A stretch of DNA of 64,000 bases from Pseudorasbora parva (taxonomy: Eukaryota > Chordata > Actinopteri > Cypriniformes > Gobionidae), in the NCBI RefSeq assembly GCF_024679245.1, contig NC_090184.1, positions 15,028,144-15,092,143 of the forward strand. Reading direction: 5' to 3'. Below the pieces are notes generated by a model. That model did not search any database. It was not told the origin of the DNA and saw nothing but the letters and a program-made list of their open reading frames with translations. Shown here piece after piece: positions 34,510 to 47,700 of this stretch; the first letter of the stretch is position 1, and the number at the start of each line of letters is the position of its first letter. The translations under genes were made by a program, and so were the position numbers.

Positions 34510-36297
34510 GTTTGTTCATGATGTGGTTCTGTCACTGCCATCATGACAAAAACCTAGCCAGAGTAAACTCTAGAGGGTGCTGTTTACCTAGAGTCTTGGT
34601 CTGCCACTCTCTGGTTTTGTACTTAGTGAATGTCTTTGCTTCCAACTTGTATCTTGCATCCAACTTGTACCTTGTAAGTGCTACCAACCTGGGACAACAT
34701 TTGGGACAGCCTGGGACAGCATCCTCATCTGCAGTCATGTTCCTGCCATCTTGACTGCAAATCAGTTGATATCTACTCTAACTTTAGCATGTTTCTTTTC
34801 AACCAAAGTAGAAAGTGCTATCAAGTTGGGGTAAATATTTCCTGTCTGACTCCCCTGTGTCCATGGTTTTTATTCAGATCCCTTACATTTTCAGACCCCT
34901 TATAGATGACTACAAATAGAAGCATTCCTGATTAATAATAAGTGCTTCTCTTTAGCATCCTGAGGCCTATGCTTTAAAATGACTCTTTTCTATGTTCAGC
35001 GGGATGTTCATGAGTGTTGTATTTGCATGAATTGCTTAAAATGTGTGAAAAATCCAGCCATGTTGGAAGAAAAGCTGAGTCGTTCCAAAGATGCAAACTG
35101 GTCAATCAAAACTTAATGGGCTCACAGAAGTGTCAACGGCCATGACACAGCCAAGGGGGCATGGACACACTTATATTGAGTGCTGGTTAACCACATGGCT
35201 CAGACAAGCTCTTCCTAAAAGCAGGCAACATGCTCCATGGATGCCCCATGGATCTCGTCGGGTCCTACAGAGTTTCAGGCAATCAACTGGACAAGATTTG
35301 CAGCTATTACTACTCTCACTCTCGGTACCCTCACAATGGCACTGACTGAACAGTTGATATCTACTCTAACTTTAGCATGTTTCTTTTCAACCAAAGTAGA
35401 AAGTGCTATCAAGTTGGGGTAAATATTTCCTGTCTGACTCCCCTGTGTCCATGGTTTTTATTCAGATCCCTTACATTTTCAGACCCCTTCTAGATGACTA
35501 CAAATAGAAGCATTCCTGATTAATAATAAGTGCTTCTCTTTAGCACAATAAAGTTAGCATCCTGAGGCCTATGCTTTAAAATGACTCTTTTCTAAATTCA
35601 GCGGGATGTTCTTGAGTCCCACAGAGTTTCAGGCTATCAACTGGACAAGATTTGCAGCTATTACTACTCTCACTCTCGGTACCCTCACAATGGCACTGAC
35701 TCGTCTGTTGTATTTGGTAAGTGCTATTTGTTGGGGTAGTTTCAAGTGATCAGTGCTTCAAGAGACAACTGCCTTCTGGAACTTCACAATACGTTGTCCG
35801 TGAAATGGCTATGTAATTACAAAATTCTACACATAAGGATTACTTCAAATGGGAGCATTGATTGGTCCTGTGTTCATAAGTGCTTCTCTTTGGGGTAGAT
35901 TTAATGAGGAAGTGAGCTACAGGCAAGACTTAGCCTCTGTTTAATACAAGTTCTATACAAAATTCCATTTTCAGTCAACCTAATATTGTAAACAATTGTA
36001 CCTATGCCTCTAACATTTTTTTAAGTGATAACAGTTAAAGCCATGTTTCAGTTCATTTTTATCTTGACTGTAAGTATATGTTGATAGCTACTCTAACTCT
36101 AGCATCTTTCTTTTCAAACAAAGTAGAAAGTGCTATCAAGTTGGGGTAAATATTTACTGACTGACTTCCCTGTGTCCATGTTTTTTTTAAATTTTCAAAT
36201 CCCTTATATTTAAAAAATCATCATGGATCATTACAAATATAAGTATTTCTGATACTATGTAAGAATAAGAGCTTCTCTTGTGGACAGCCATATTGGT
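34510..36297 (+). repeat. Array unit 27, chimeric (X), nine hairpins
   Basis: Mature-like 5' ends: hp1 34675, hp2 34812, hp3 34939; junction at about 35345; second hp2 35400, hp3 35527, then hp4 35718, hp5 35877, hp6 36127, hp7 36266 (AAGAGCU). Octamer at 35021. Its last third carries the ACATAAGGATTAC and GTAGATTT of unit 23, so a second exchange skipped a whole L unit here. Confidence 0.95.
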
Positions 36298-37499
36298 GTT
36301 TGTTCATGATGTGGTTCTGTCACTGCCATCATGACAAAAACCTAGCCAGAGTAAACTCTAGAGGGTGCTGTTTACCTAGAGTCTTGGTCTGCCACTCTCT
36401 GGTTTTGTACTTAGTGAATGTCTTTGCTTCCAACTTGTATCTTGCATCCAACTTGTACCTTGTAAGTGCTACCAACCTGGGACAACATTTGGGACAGCCT
36501 GGGACAGCATCCTCATCTGCAGTCATGTTCCTGCCATCTTGACTGCAAATCAGTTGATATCTACTCTAACTTTAGCATGTTTCTTTTCAACCAAAGTAGA
36601 AAGTGCTATCAAGTTGGGGTAAATATTTCCTGTCTGACTCCCCTGTGTCCATGGTTTTTATTCAGATCCCTTACATTTTCAGACCCCTTCTAGATGACTA
36701 CAAATAGAAGCATTCCTGATTAATAATAAGTGCTTCTCTTTAGCACAATAAAGTTAGCATCCTGAGGCCTATGCTTTAAAATGACTCTTTTCTAAATTCA
36801 GCGGGATGTTCTTGAGTCCCACAGAGTTTCAGGCTATCAACTGGACAAGATTTGCTGCTACTACTACTCTCACTCTCGGTACCCTCACAATGGCACTGAC
36901 TTATCTGTTGTATTTGGTAAGTGCTATTTGTTGGGGTAGTTTCAAGTGATCAGTGCTTCAAGAGAAAACTTCCTTCTGGAACTCCACAATACGTTGTCCA
37001 TGAAATGGCTATGTAATTACAAAGTTCTACACATTAAGATTACTTCAAATGGGAGCATTGATTGGTCCTGTGTTCATAAGTGCTTCTCTTTGGGGTGGTT
37101 TTAATGAGGAAGTGAGCTACAGGCAAGACTTAGCCTCTGTTCAATACAAGTTCAATACAAAATTCCATTTTCAGTCAACCTAATATGGTAAACAATTGTA
37201 CCTATGCCTCTAACATTTGTTTAAGTGATAACAGTTAAAGCCATGTTTCAGTTCATTTTCATCTTGACTGTAAGTATATGTTGATATCTACTCTAACTCT
37301 AGCATCTTTCTTTTCAAACAAAGTAGAAAGTGCTATCAAGTTGGGGTAAATATTTACTGACTGGCTTCCCTATGTGTACATTTTTTTTTTACATTTTCAA
37401 ATCCCTAATATTGAAAAAATCATCATGGATCATTACAAATATAAGTATTCCTGATACTATGTAAGAATAAGCGCTTCTCTTGTGGACAGCCATGTTGGT
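36298..37499 (+). repeat. Array unit 28, short
   Basis: Mature-like 5' ends: hp1 36463, hp2 36600, hp3 36727, hp4 36918, hp5 37077, hp6 37327, hp7 37468 (AAGCGCU). After hp6 it has TATGTGTACATTT in place of TATGTCCATGTTT, private to this unit. Confidence 0.95.
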
Positions 37500-38947
37500 G
37501 TTTGATCATGATGTGGTTCTTTCACTGCCATCATGACAAAAGCCTAGCCAGAGTAAACTCTGGAGGGTGCTGTTTACCTAGAGTCTTGGTCTGCCACTCT
37601 CTGGTTTTGTACTTAGTGAATGTCTTTGCTTCCAACTTGTATCTTGCATCCAACTTGTACCTTGTAAGTGCTACCAACCTGGGACAACATTTGGGACAGC
37701 CTGGGACAGCATCCTCATCTGCAGTCATGTTCCTGCCATCTTAACTGCAAATCAGTTGATATCTACTCTAACTTTAGCATGTTTCTTTTCAACCAAAGTA
37801 GAAAGTGCTATCAAGTTGGGGTAAATATTTCCTGTCTGACTCCTCTGTGTCCATGGTTTTTATTCAGATCCCTTACATTTTCAGACCCCTTATAGATGAC
37901 TACAAAGAGAAGCATTCCTGATTAATAATAAGTGCTTCTCTTTAGCACAATAAAGTTAGCATCCTGAGGCCTATGCTTTAAAATGACTATTTTCTATATT
38001 CAGCGGGATGTTCATGAGTGTTGTATTTGCATGAATTGCTTAAAATGTGTGAAAAGTCCACCCAAGTTGGAAGAAAAGCTGAGTCGTTCCAAAGATGCAA
38101 ACTGGGCAATCAAAACTTAATGGGCTTACAGAAGTGTCAACGGCCATGACACAGCCGAGGGGGCATGGACACACTTATATTGAGTGCTGGTTAACCACAT
38201 GGCTCAGACAAGCTCTTCCTAAAAGCAGGCAACATGCTCCATGGATGCCCCATGGATCTCGTCGGGTCCTACAGAGTTTCAGGCTATCAACTGGACAAGA
38301 TTTGCAGCTATTACTACTCTCACTCTCGGTACCCTCACAATGGCACTGACTCGTCTGTTGTATTTGGTAAGTGCTATTTGTTGGGGTAGTTTCAAGTGAT
38401 CAGTGCTTCAAGAGACAACTGCCTTCTGGAACTTCACAATACGTTGTCCGTGAAATGGCTATGTAATTACAAAGTTCTACACATTAAGATTACTTCAAAT
38501 GGGAGCATTGATTGGTCCTGTGTTCATAAGTGCTTCTCTTTGGGGTGGTTTTAATGAGGAAGTGAGCTACAGGCAAGACTTAGCCTCTGTTCAATACAAG
38601 TTCAATACAAAATTCCATTTTCAGTCAAACTAATATGGTAAACAATTGTACCTATGCCTCTAACATTTGTTTAAGTGATAACAGTTAAAGCCATGTTTCA
38701 GTTCATTTTCATCTTGACTGTAAGTATATGTTGATATCTACTCTAACTCTAGCATCTTTCTTTTCAAACAAAGTAGAAAGTGCTATCAAGTTGGGGTAAA
38801 TATTTACTGACTGGCTTCCCTATGTCCATGTTTTTTTTACATTTTCAAATCCCTAATATTGAAAAAATCATCATGGATCATTACAAATATAAGTATTCCT
38901 GATACTATGTAAGAATAAGCGCTTCTCTTGTGGACAGCCATGTTGGT
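37500..38947 (+). repeat. Array unit 29, long
   Basis: Mature-like 5' ends: hp1 37665, hp2 37802, hp3 37929, hp4 38368, hp5 38527, hp6 38777, hp7 38916 (AAGCGCU). Octamer at 38025. An L unit that ends like an S unit (TTCAATACAAG after hp5, GCG seed); unit 39 is its copy. Confidence 0.95.
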
Positions 38948-40395
38948 GTTTGATCATGATGTGGTTCTTTCACTGCCATCATGACAAAAGCCTAGCCAGA
39001 GTAAACTCTGGAGGGTGCTGTTTACCTAGAGTCTTGGTCTGCCACTCTCTGGTTTTGTACTTAGTGAATGTCTTTGCTTCCAACTTGTATCTTGCATCCA
39101 ACTTGTACCTTGTAAGTGCTACCAACCTGGGACAACATTTGGGACAGCCTGGGACAGCATCCTCATCTGCAGTCATGTTCCTGCCATCTTAACTGCAAAT
39201 CAGTTGATATCTACTCTAACTTTAGCATGTTTCTTTTCAACCAAAGTAGAAAGTGCTATCAAGTTTGGGTAAATATTTCCTGTCTGACTCCCCTGTGTCC
39301 ATGGTTTTTATTCAGATCCCTTACATTTTCAGACCCCTTATAGATGACTACAAAGAGAAGCATTCCTGATTAATAATAAGTGCTTCTCTTTAGCACAATA
39401 AAGTTAGCATCCTGAGGCCTATGCTTTAAAATGACTATTTTCTATATTCAGCGGGATGTTCATGAGTGTTGTATTTGCATGAATTGCTTAAAATGTGTGA
39501 AAAGTCCACCCAAGTTGGAAGAAAAGCTGAGTCGTTCCAAAGATGCAAACTGGGCAATCAAAACTTAATGGGCTTACAGAAGTGTCAACGGCCATGACAC
39601 AGCCGAGGGGGCATGGACACACTTATATTGAGTGCTGGTTAACCACATGGCTCAGACAAGCTCTTCCTAAAATCAGGCAACATGCTCCATGGATGCCCCA
39701 TGGATCTCGTCGGGTCCTACAGAGTTTCAGGCTATCAACTGGACAAGATTTGCAGCTATTACTACTCTCACTCTCGGTACCCTCACAATGGCACTGACTC
39801 GTCTGTTGTATTTGGTAAGTGCTATTTGTTGGGGTAGTTTCAAGTGATCAGTGCTTCAAGAGACAACTGCCTTCTGGAACTTCACAATACGTTGTCCGTG
39901 AAATGGCTATGTAATTACAAAATTCTACACATTAAGATTACTTCAAATGGGAGCAATGATTGGTCCTGTGTTCATAAGTGCTTCTCTTTGGGGTAGATTT
40001 AATGAGGAAGTGAGCTACAGGCAAGACTTAGCCTCTGTTTAATACAAGTTCTATACAAAATTCCATTTTCAGTCAACCTAATATTGTAAACAATTGTACC
40101 TATGCCTCTAACATTTTTTTAAGTGATAACAGTTAAAGCCATGTTTCAGTTCATTTTCATCTTGACTGTAAGTATATGTTGATAGCTACTCTAACTCTAG
40201 CATCTTTCTTTTCAAACAAAGTAGAAAGTGCTATCAAGTTGGGGTAAATATTTACTGACTGACTTCCCTGTGTCCATGTTTTTTTTAAATTTTCAAATCC
40301 CTTATATTTAAAAAATCATCATGGATCATTACAAATATAAGTATTTCTGATACTATGTAAGAATAAGAGCTTCTCTTGTGGACAGCCATATTGGT
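38948..40395 (+). repeat. Array unit 30, long
   Basis: Mature-like 5' ends: hp1 39113, hp2 39250 (tail AAGUUUGGG), hp3 39377, hp4 39816, hp5 39975, hp6 40225, hp7 40364 (AAGAGCU). Octamer at 39473. The hp2 tail change is shared with unit 40; the CTAAAATCAGG change in the long segment is private. Confidence 0.95.
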
Positions 40396-41595
40396 GTTTG
40401 TTCATGATGTGGTTCTTTCACTGCCATCATGACAAAAGCCTAGCCAGAGTAAACTCTGGAGGGTGCTGTTTACCTAGAGTCTTGGTCTGCCACTCTCTGG
40501 TTTTGTACTTAGTCAATGTCTTTGCTTCCAACTTGTATCTTGCATCCAACTTGTACCTTGTAAGTGCTACCAACCTGGGACAACATTTGGGACAGCCTGG
40601 GACAGCATCCTCATCTGCAGTCATGTTCCTGCCATCTTGACTGCAAATCAGTTGATATCTACTCTAACTTTAGCATGTTTCTTTTCAACCAAAGTAGAAA
40701 GTGCTATCAAGTTGGGGTAAATATTTCCTGTCTGACTCCCCTGTGTCCATGGTTTTTATTCAGATCCCTTACATTTTAAGACCCCTTCTAGATGACTACA
40801 AATAGAAGCATTCCTGATTAATAATAAGTGCTTCTCTTTAGCACAATAAAGTTAGCATCCTGAGGCCTATGCTTTAAAATGACTCTTTTCTAAATTCAGC
40901 GGGATGTTCTTGAGTCCCACAGAGTTTCAGGCTATCAACGTGACAAGATTTGCTGCTACTACTACTCTCACTCTCGGTACCCTCACAATGGCACTGACTT
41001 GTCTGTTGTATTTGGTAAGTGCTATTTGTTGGGGTAGTTTCTAGTGATCAGTGCTTCAAGAGACAACTGCCTTCTGGAACTTCACAATATGTTGTCCGTG
41101 AAATGGCTATGTAATTACAAAATTCTACACATTAAGATTACTTCAAATGGGAGCATTGATTGGTCCTGTGTTCATAAGTGCTTCTCTTTGGGGTAGTTTT
41201 AATGAGGAAGTGAGCTACAGGCAAGACTTAGCCTCTGTTCAATACAAGTTCAATACAAAATTCCATTTTCAGTCAACCTAATATGGTAAACAATTGTACC
41301 TATGCCTCTAACATTTGTTTAAGTGATAACAGTTAAAGCCATGTTTCAGTTCATTTTCATCTTGACTGTAAGTATATGTTGATATCTACTCTAACTCTAG
41401 CATCTTTCTTTTCAAACAAAGTAGAAAGTGCTATCAAGTTGGGGTAAATATTTACTGACTGACTTCCCTGTGTCCATGTTTTTTTTAAATTTTCAAATCC
41501 CTTATATTTAAAAAATCATCATGGATCATTACAAATATAAGTATTTCTGATACTATGTAAGAATAAGAGCTTCTCTTGTGGACAGCCATATTGGT
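40396..41595 (+). repeat. Array unit 31, short
   Basis: Mature-like 5' ends: hp1 40561, hp2 40698, hp3 40825, hp4 41016, hp5 41175, hp6 41425, hp7 41564 (AAGAGCU). Copy of unit 19, including the same mosaic switch after hp4. Confidence 0.95.
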
Positions 41596-42756
41596 GTTTG
41601 TTCATGATGTGGTTCTTTCACTGCCATCATGACAAAAACCTAGCCAGAGTAAACTCTAGAGGGTGCTGTTTACCTAGAGTCTTGGTCTGCCACTCTCTGG
41701 TTTTGTACTTAGTGAATGTCTTTGCTTCCAACTTGTATCTTGCATCCAACTTGCACCTTGTAAGTGCTACCAACCTGGGACAACATTTGGGACAGCCTGG
41801 GACAGCATCCTCATCTGCAGTCATGTTCCTGCCATCTTGACTGCAAATCAGTTGATATCTACTCTAACTTTAGCATGTTTCTTTTCAACCAAAGTAGAAA
41901 GTGCTATCAAGTTGGGGTAAATATTTCCTGTCTGACTCCCCTGTGTCCATGGTTTTTATTCAGATCCCTTACATTTTCAGACCCCTTATAGATGACTACA
42001 AAGAGAAACATTCCTGATTAATAATAAGTGCTTCTCTTTAGCATCCTGAGGCCTATGCTTTAAAATGACTCTTTTCTATGTTCAGCGGGATGTTCATGAG
42101 TGTTGTATTTGCATGAATTGCTTAAAATGTGTGAAAAATCCAGCCATGTTGGAAGAAAAGCTGAGTCGTTCCAAAGATGCAAACTGGGCAATCAAAACTT
42201 AATGGGCTTACAGAAGTGTCAACGGCCATGACACAGCCAAGGGGGCATGGACACACTTATATTGAGTGCTGGTTAACCACATGGCTCAGACAAGCTCTTC
42301 CTAAAAGCAGGCAACATGCTCCATGGATGCCCCATGGATCTCGTCGGGTCCTACAGAGTTTCAGGCAATCAACTGGACAAGATTTGCAGCTATTACTACT
42401 CTCACTCTCGGTACCCTCACAATGGCACTGACTCGTCTGTTGTATTTGGTAAGTGCTATTTGTTGGGGTAGTTTCTAGTGATCAGTGCTTCAAGAGACAA
42501 CTGCCTTCTGGAACTTCACAATATGTTGTCCGTGAAATGGCTATGTAATTACAAAATTCTACACATTAAGATTACTTCAAATGGGAGCATTGATTGGTCC
42601 TGTGTTCATAAGTGCTTCTCTTTGGGGTAGTTTTAATGAGGAAGTGAGCTACAGGCAAGACTTAGCCTCTGTTCAATACAAGTTCTATACAAAATTCCAT
42701 TTTCAGTCAACCTAATATTGTAAACAATTGTACCTATGCCTCTAACATTTTTTTAA

Positions 42757-42780
42757 CCTCTTAACCTTCGCCCTGCGCCG
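42757..42780 (+). repeat. Left terminal inverted repeat of the transposon
   Basis: CCTCTTAACC, then a GC-rich GCCCTGCGCCG. About nine of the first ten bases match the complement of the right end (C-Y-TCTTAA-Y-C), and GCGCCG aligns with GCACCG after a small gap. Confidence 0.65.
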
Positions 42781-44163
42781 AGAAATAAATTAAAAAATGA
42801 CATACCCCAAATAAAAATGTCTGCAGCTCTTAAACCCTATGGTCTATATCCATAAATGTGGTCTTATTTTAAACTAGACACTTCAAATTATGTTACCCAA
42901 AAGTCATAATAACTCAAAGTAGTATAGGGACAGATTAAAACAAGGGGAAATATGCATGTAAGTGACTCACGTTTTTATTTTTTTATTATTCCCTTATGGA
43001 AAAAATATGAGATTTTAATTTTAATGCCCTGAAAATAACCTAAATATAAAACTGAATGTCTGATCATGCTTTGATTAAAATTTGAGGACGATTCTCTCAA
43101 AAATGTAGCTTCTGTAAGCTTTTATGTCAAAAAAGACTGGGCGTCCTTTCAATAAAGTCCAATTATATTAGAACATTTGTGTAATAGTAAAGAGTAGTTT
43201 TTATTCAAATAAATCTGCAATAAACTGCTAATTATAATGCATTTGCAGGCCCTGATAACTAAAACAACTATTTACAGAATTTACAAGTGTTAAAAAACTC
43301 ATTTAGTTGATAAAAACAGTCTCTAATTTAGTCTGCGCGTTTTGTATGGTAACTGTGTGCGGCAGGCAGGCTCTTACACTGGCAGGCGCTGGATACTAAT
43401 GAATACCTTGAAGACGACGCTAAGTAAGCATGAGGTATTCACCAATGCTTCTTACGACATCTCTTACAGAAACTACGCAAAATATTGTCTTTTGATTCGT
43501 TACTACATCCATCAATCAAATCTATGCTGGCTATGCATTGGCCAGGCATTGACTGGCTTATCCAACAAAGGACCGGCGAGTTTGACTGACAGATGTATCA
43601 CCCAGTGACGAGCTCCCTTTCTATTTATGTGTCCTAGTCAGCTTTTGATTGAAGGAGAGAGACCTGGGAGGGTTTATTTTGACCGGAACAGTCCACAGTA
43701 CAGGGGAGATTGTCAAAATAATGATTATAATCGCTATTTCATTGAAAATGGACATGATTGATTACTCTTAACGCAAAGCGCTTATGCAAACAACGGAGGA
43801 TTTTTAGTTTTTTCCCCTTATTTTTCGTTGTTTTGGATTAAAAGTGGGATGCATTTTGAAGAGTGGACTCTTACACAGACATGTATGCTGTTGTTTCGTG
43901 GATTCGTCCGATCTGATCTGAACGTCAGGAGATGAAAGATGAGTACCGCGTTCATTATGCTAATGTTTAAATAGCCACTGCTTTAGCATTTAATTTAACC
44001 CTTTCCTCTCTGGTGTATTTATTGCAAAAACGAGTTCAGAACATGAATCTTGAGTGTTTTAGCTTTCAAATGATGCATAGTTTGTGATAGTTGATTGAAC
44101 AGCTTGTATAAAACAAAAGTAATTATAAGTAGAGACACGCCCACTTGCGTCAGACGCCCCGCC

Positions 44164-44187
44164 CACGAACCGGTGCGGATTAAGAAG
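44164..44187 (-). repeat. Right terminal inverted repeat of the transposon
   Basis: Read on the minus strand it starts CTTCTTAATCCGCACCGG. It is an imperfect partner of the left end and is followed directly by the TTAA duplication. Confidence 0.65.
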
Positions 44188-44464
44188 TTAAGTGATAACA
44201 GTTAAAGCCATCTTTCAGTTCATTTTCATCTTGACTGTAAGTATATGTTGATATCTACTCTAACTCTAGCATCTTTCTTTTCAAACAAAGTAGAAAGTGC
44301 TATCAAGTTGGGGTAAATATTTACTGACTGACTTCCCTGTGTCCATGTTTTTTTAAAATTTTCAAATCCTTTATATTTAAAAAATCATCATGGATCATTA
44401 CAAATATAAGTATTTCTGATACTATGTAAGAATAAGAGCTTCTCTTGTGGACAGCCATATTGGT

Positions 44465-46252
44465 GTTTGTTCATGATGTGGTTCTGTCACTGCCATCATG
44501 ACAAAAACCTAGCCAGAGTAAACTCTAGAGGGTGCTGTCTACCTAGAGTCTTGGTCTGCCACTCTCTGGTTTTGTACTTAGTGAATGTCTTTGCTTCCAA
44601 CTTGTATCTTGCATCCAACTTGTACCTTGTAAGTGCTACCAACCTGGGACAACATTTGGGACAGCCTGGGACAGCATCCTCATCTGCAGTCATGTTCCTG
44701 CCATCTTGACTGCAAATCAGTTGATATCTACTCTAACTTTAGCATGTTTCTTTTCAACCAAAGTAGAAAGTGCTATCAAGTTGGGGTAAATATTTCCTGT
44801 CTGACTCCCCTGTGTCCATGGTTTTTATTCAGATCCCTTACATTTTCAGACCCCTTCTAGATGACTACAAATAGAAGCATTCCTGATTAATAATAAGTGC
44901 TTCTCTTTAGCATCCTGAGGCCTATGCTTTAAAATGACTCTTTTCTATGTTCAGCGGGATGTTCATGAGTGTTGTATTTGCATGAATTGCTTAAAATGTG
45001 TGAAAAATCCAGCCATGTTGGAAGAAAAGCTGAGTCGTTCCAAAGATGCAAACTGGGCAATCAAAACTTAATGGGCTTACAGAAGTGTCAACGGCCATGA
45101 CACAGCCAAGGGGGCATGGACACACTTATATTGAGTGCTGGTTAACCACATGGCTCAGACAAGCTCTTCCTAAAAGCAGGCAACATGCTCAATGGATGCC
45201 CCATGGATCTCGTCGGGTCCTACAGAGTTTCAGGCAATCAACTGGACAAGATTTGCAGCTATTACTACTCTCACTCTCGGTACCCTCACAATGGCACTGA
45301 CTGAACAGTTGATATCTACTCTAACTTTAGCATGTTTCTTTTCAACCAAAGTAGAAAGTGCTATCAAGTTGGGGTAAATATTTCCTGTCTGACTCCCCTG
45401 TGTCCATGGTTTTTATTCAGATCCCTTACATTTTCAGACCCCTTCTAGATGACTACAAATAGAAGCATTCCTGATTAATAATAAGTGCTTCTCTTTAGCA
45501 CAATAAAGTTAGCATCCTGAGGCCTATGCTTTAAAATGACTCTTTTCTAAATTCAGCGGGATGTTCTTGAGTCCCACAGAGTTTCAGGCTATCAACTGGA
45601 CAAGATTTGCTGCTACTACTACTCTCACTCTCGGTACCCTCACAATGGCACTGACTTGTCTGTTGTATTTGGTAAGTGCTATTTGTTGGGGTAGTTTCAA
45701 GTGATCAGTGCTTCAAGAGAAAACTTCCTTCTGGAACTCCACAATACGTTGTCCATGAAATGGCTATGTAATTACAAAGTTCTACACATTAAGATTACTT
45801 CAAATGGGAGCATTGATTGGTCCTGTGTTCATAAGTGCTTCTCTTTGGGGTGGTTTTAATGAGGAAGTGAGCTACAGGCAAGACTTAGCCTCTGTTCAAT
45901 ACAAGTTCAATACAAAATTCCATTTTCAGTCAACCTAATATGGTAAACAATTGTACCTATGCCTCTAACATTTGTTTAAGTGATAACAGTTAAAGCCATG
46001 TTTCAGTTCATTTTCATCTTGACTGTAAGTATATGTTGATATCTACTCTAACTCTAGCATCTTTCTTTTCAAACAAAGTAGAAAGTGCTATCAAGTTGGG
46101 GTAAATATTTACTGACTGGCTTCCCTATGTCCATGTTTTTTTTAAATGTTCAAATCCTTTATATTGAAAAAATCATCATGGATCATTACAAATATAAGTA
46201 TTCCTGATACTATGTAAGAATAAGCGCTTCTCTTGTGGACAGCCATGTTGGT
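44465..46252 (+). repeat. Array unit 33, chimeric (X), nine hairpins
   Basis: Mature-like 5' ends: hp1 44630, hp2 44767, hp3 44894; junction at about 45301; second hp2 45355, hp3 45482, then hp4 45673, hp5 45832, hp6 46082, hp7 46221 (AAGCGCU). Octamer at 44976. Confidence 0.95.
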
Positions 46253-47700
46253 GTTTGATCATGATGTGGTTCTTTCACTGCCATCATGACAAAAGCCTAG
46301 CCAGAGTAAACTCTGGAGGGTGCTGTTTACCTAGAGTCTTGGTCTGCCACTCTCTGGTTTTGTACTTAGTGAATGTCTTTGCTTCCAACTTGTATCTTGC
46401 ATGCAACTTGTACCTTGTAAGTGCTACCAACCTGGGACAACATTTGGGACAGCCTGGGACAGCATCCTCATCTGCAGTCATGTTCCTGCCATCTTAACTG
46501 CAAATCAGTTGATATCTACTCTAACTTTAGCATGTTTCTTTTCAACCAAAGTAGAAAGTGCTATCAAGTTGGGGTAAATATTTCCTGTCTGACTCCCCTG
46601 TGTCCATGGTTTTTATTCAGATCCCTTACATTTTCAGACCCCTTATAGATGACTACAAAGAGAAGCATTCCTGATTAATAATAAGTGCTTCTCTTTAGCA
46701 CAATAAAGTTAGCATCCTGAGGCCTATGCTTTAAAATGACTATTTTCTATATTCAGCGAGATGTTCATGAGTGTTGTATTTGCATGAATTGCTTAAAATG
46801 TGTGAAAAGTCCACCCAAGTTGGAAGAAAAGCTGAGTCGTTCCAAAGATGCAAACTGGGCAATCAAAACTTAATGGGCTTACAGAAGTGTCAACGGCCAT
46901 GACACAGCCGAGGGGGCATGGACACACTTATATTGAGTGCTGGTTAACCACATGGCTCAGACAAGCTCTTCCTAAAAGCAGGCAACATGCTCCATGGATG
47001 CCCCATGGATCTCGTCGGGTCCTACAGAGTTTCAGGCTATCAACTGGACAAGATTTGCAGCTATTACTACTCTCACTCTCGGTACCCTCACAATGGCACT
47101 GACTCGTCTGTTGTATTTGGTAAGTGCTATTTGTTGGGGTAGTTTCAAGTGATCAGTGCTTCAAGAGACAACTGCCTTCTGGAACTTCACAATACGTTGT
47201 CCGTGAAATGGCTATGTAATTACAAAATTCTACACATAAGGATTACTTCAAATGGGAGCATTGATTGGTCCTGTGTTCATAAGTGCTTCTCTTTGGGGTA
47301 GATTTAATGAGGAAGTGAGCTACAGGCAAGACTTAGCCTCTGTTTAATACAAGTTCTATACAAAATTCCATTTTCAGTCAACCTAATATTGTAAACAATT
47401 GTACCTATGCCTCTAACATTTTTTTAAGTGATAACAGTTAAAGCCATCTTTCAGTTCATTTTCATCTTGACTGTAAGTATATGTTGATATCTACTCTAAC
47501 TCTAGCATCTTTCTTTTCAAACAAAGTAGAAAGTGCTATCAAGTTGGGGTAAATATTTACTGACTGACTTCCCTGTGTCCATGTTTTTTTAAAATTTTCA
47601 AATCCTTTATATTTAAAAAATCATCATGGATCATTACAAATATAAGTATTTCTGATACTATGTAAGAATAAGAGCTTCTCTTGTGGACAGCCATATTGGT
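46253..47700 (+). repeat. Array unit 34, long
   Basis: Mature-like 5' ends: hp1 46418, hp2 46555, hp3 46682, hp4 47121, hp5 47280, hp6 47530, hp7 47669 (AAGAGCU). Octamer at 46778. It has GCGAGATG like unit 23, then L'-type sequence from CCATCTTTC onward. Confidence 0.95.

Larger units (their letters stand above)
36298..40395 (+). repeat. Higher-order repeat S-L-L, copy 1
   Basis: Units 28-29-30 correspond to units 38-39-40 at 52137-56234 (offset about 15.84 kb). Shared markers are the ACTTATCTG loop of hp4, the S-type ending of the first L unit and the AAGUUUGGG tail of hp2 in the second L unit. Confidence 0.85.
42757..44187. mobile_element. Non-autonomous piggyBac-like transposon
   Basis: This 1431-bp block is unrelated to the array and is flanked by TTAA on both sides (42753-42756 and 44188-44191). 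The uninterrupted site in other units (TTTTTTAAGTGATAAC) has one TTAA, so this is a clean TTAA target duplication, the signature of the piggyBac superfamily. The ends are imperfect inverted repeats beginning CCTCTTAACC and, on the other strand, CTTCTTAATCC. The interior is AT-rich with GC-rich patches near the right end. No transposase is visible: the longest open frame is 88 codons (43342-43608), starts with TTG and has no recognisable DDE/D-type domain. It must have been moved by a transposase from elsewhere. Orientation is undefined. It occurs once in the window. Confidence 0.85.
41596..44464 (+). repeat. Array unit 32, L', interrupted by a transposon
   Basis: Mature-like 5' ends: hp1 41761, hp2 41898, hp3 42025, hp4 42450, hp5 42609, then the insertion at 42757-44187, then hp6 44294, hp7 44433 (AAGAGCU). 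Octamer at 42107. Without the insertion and one TTAA the unit is 1434 bp, the normal L' length. All seven hairpins are intact, but hp6 and hp7 are now 1.4 kb further from hp5. Confidence 0.95.
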
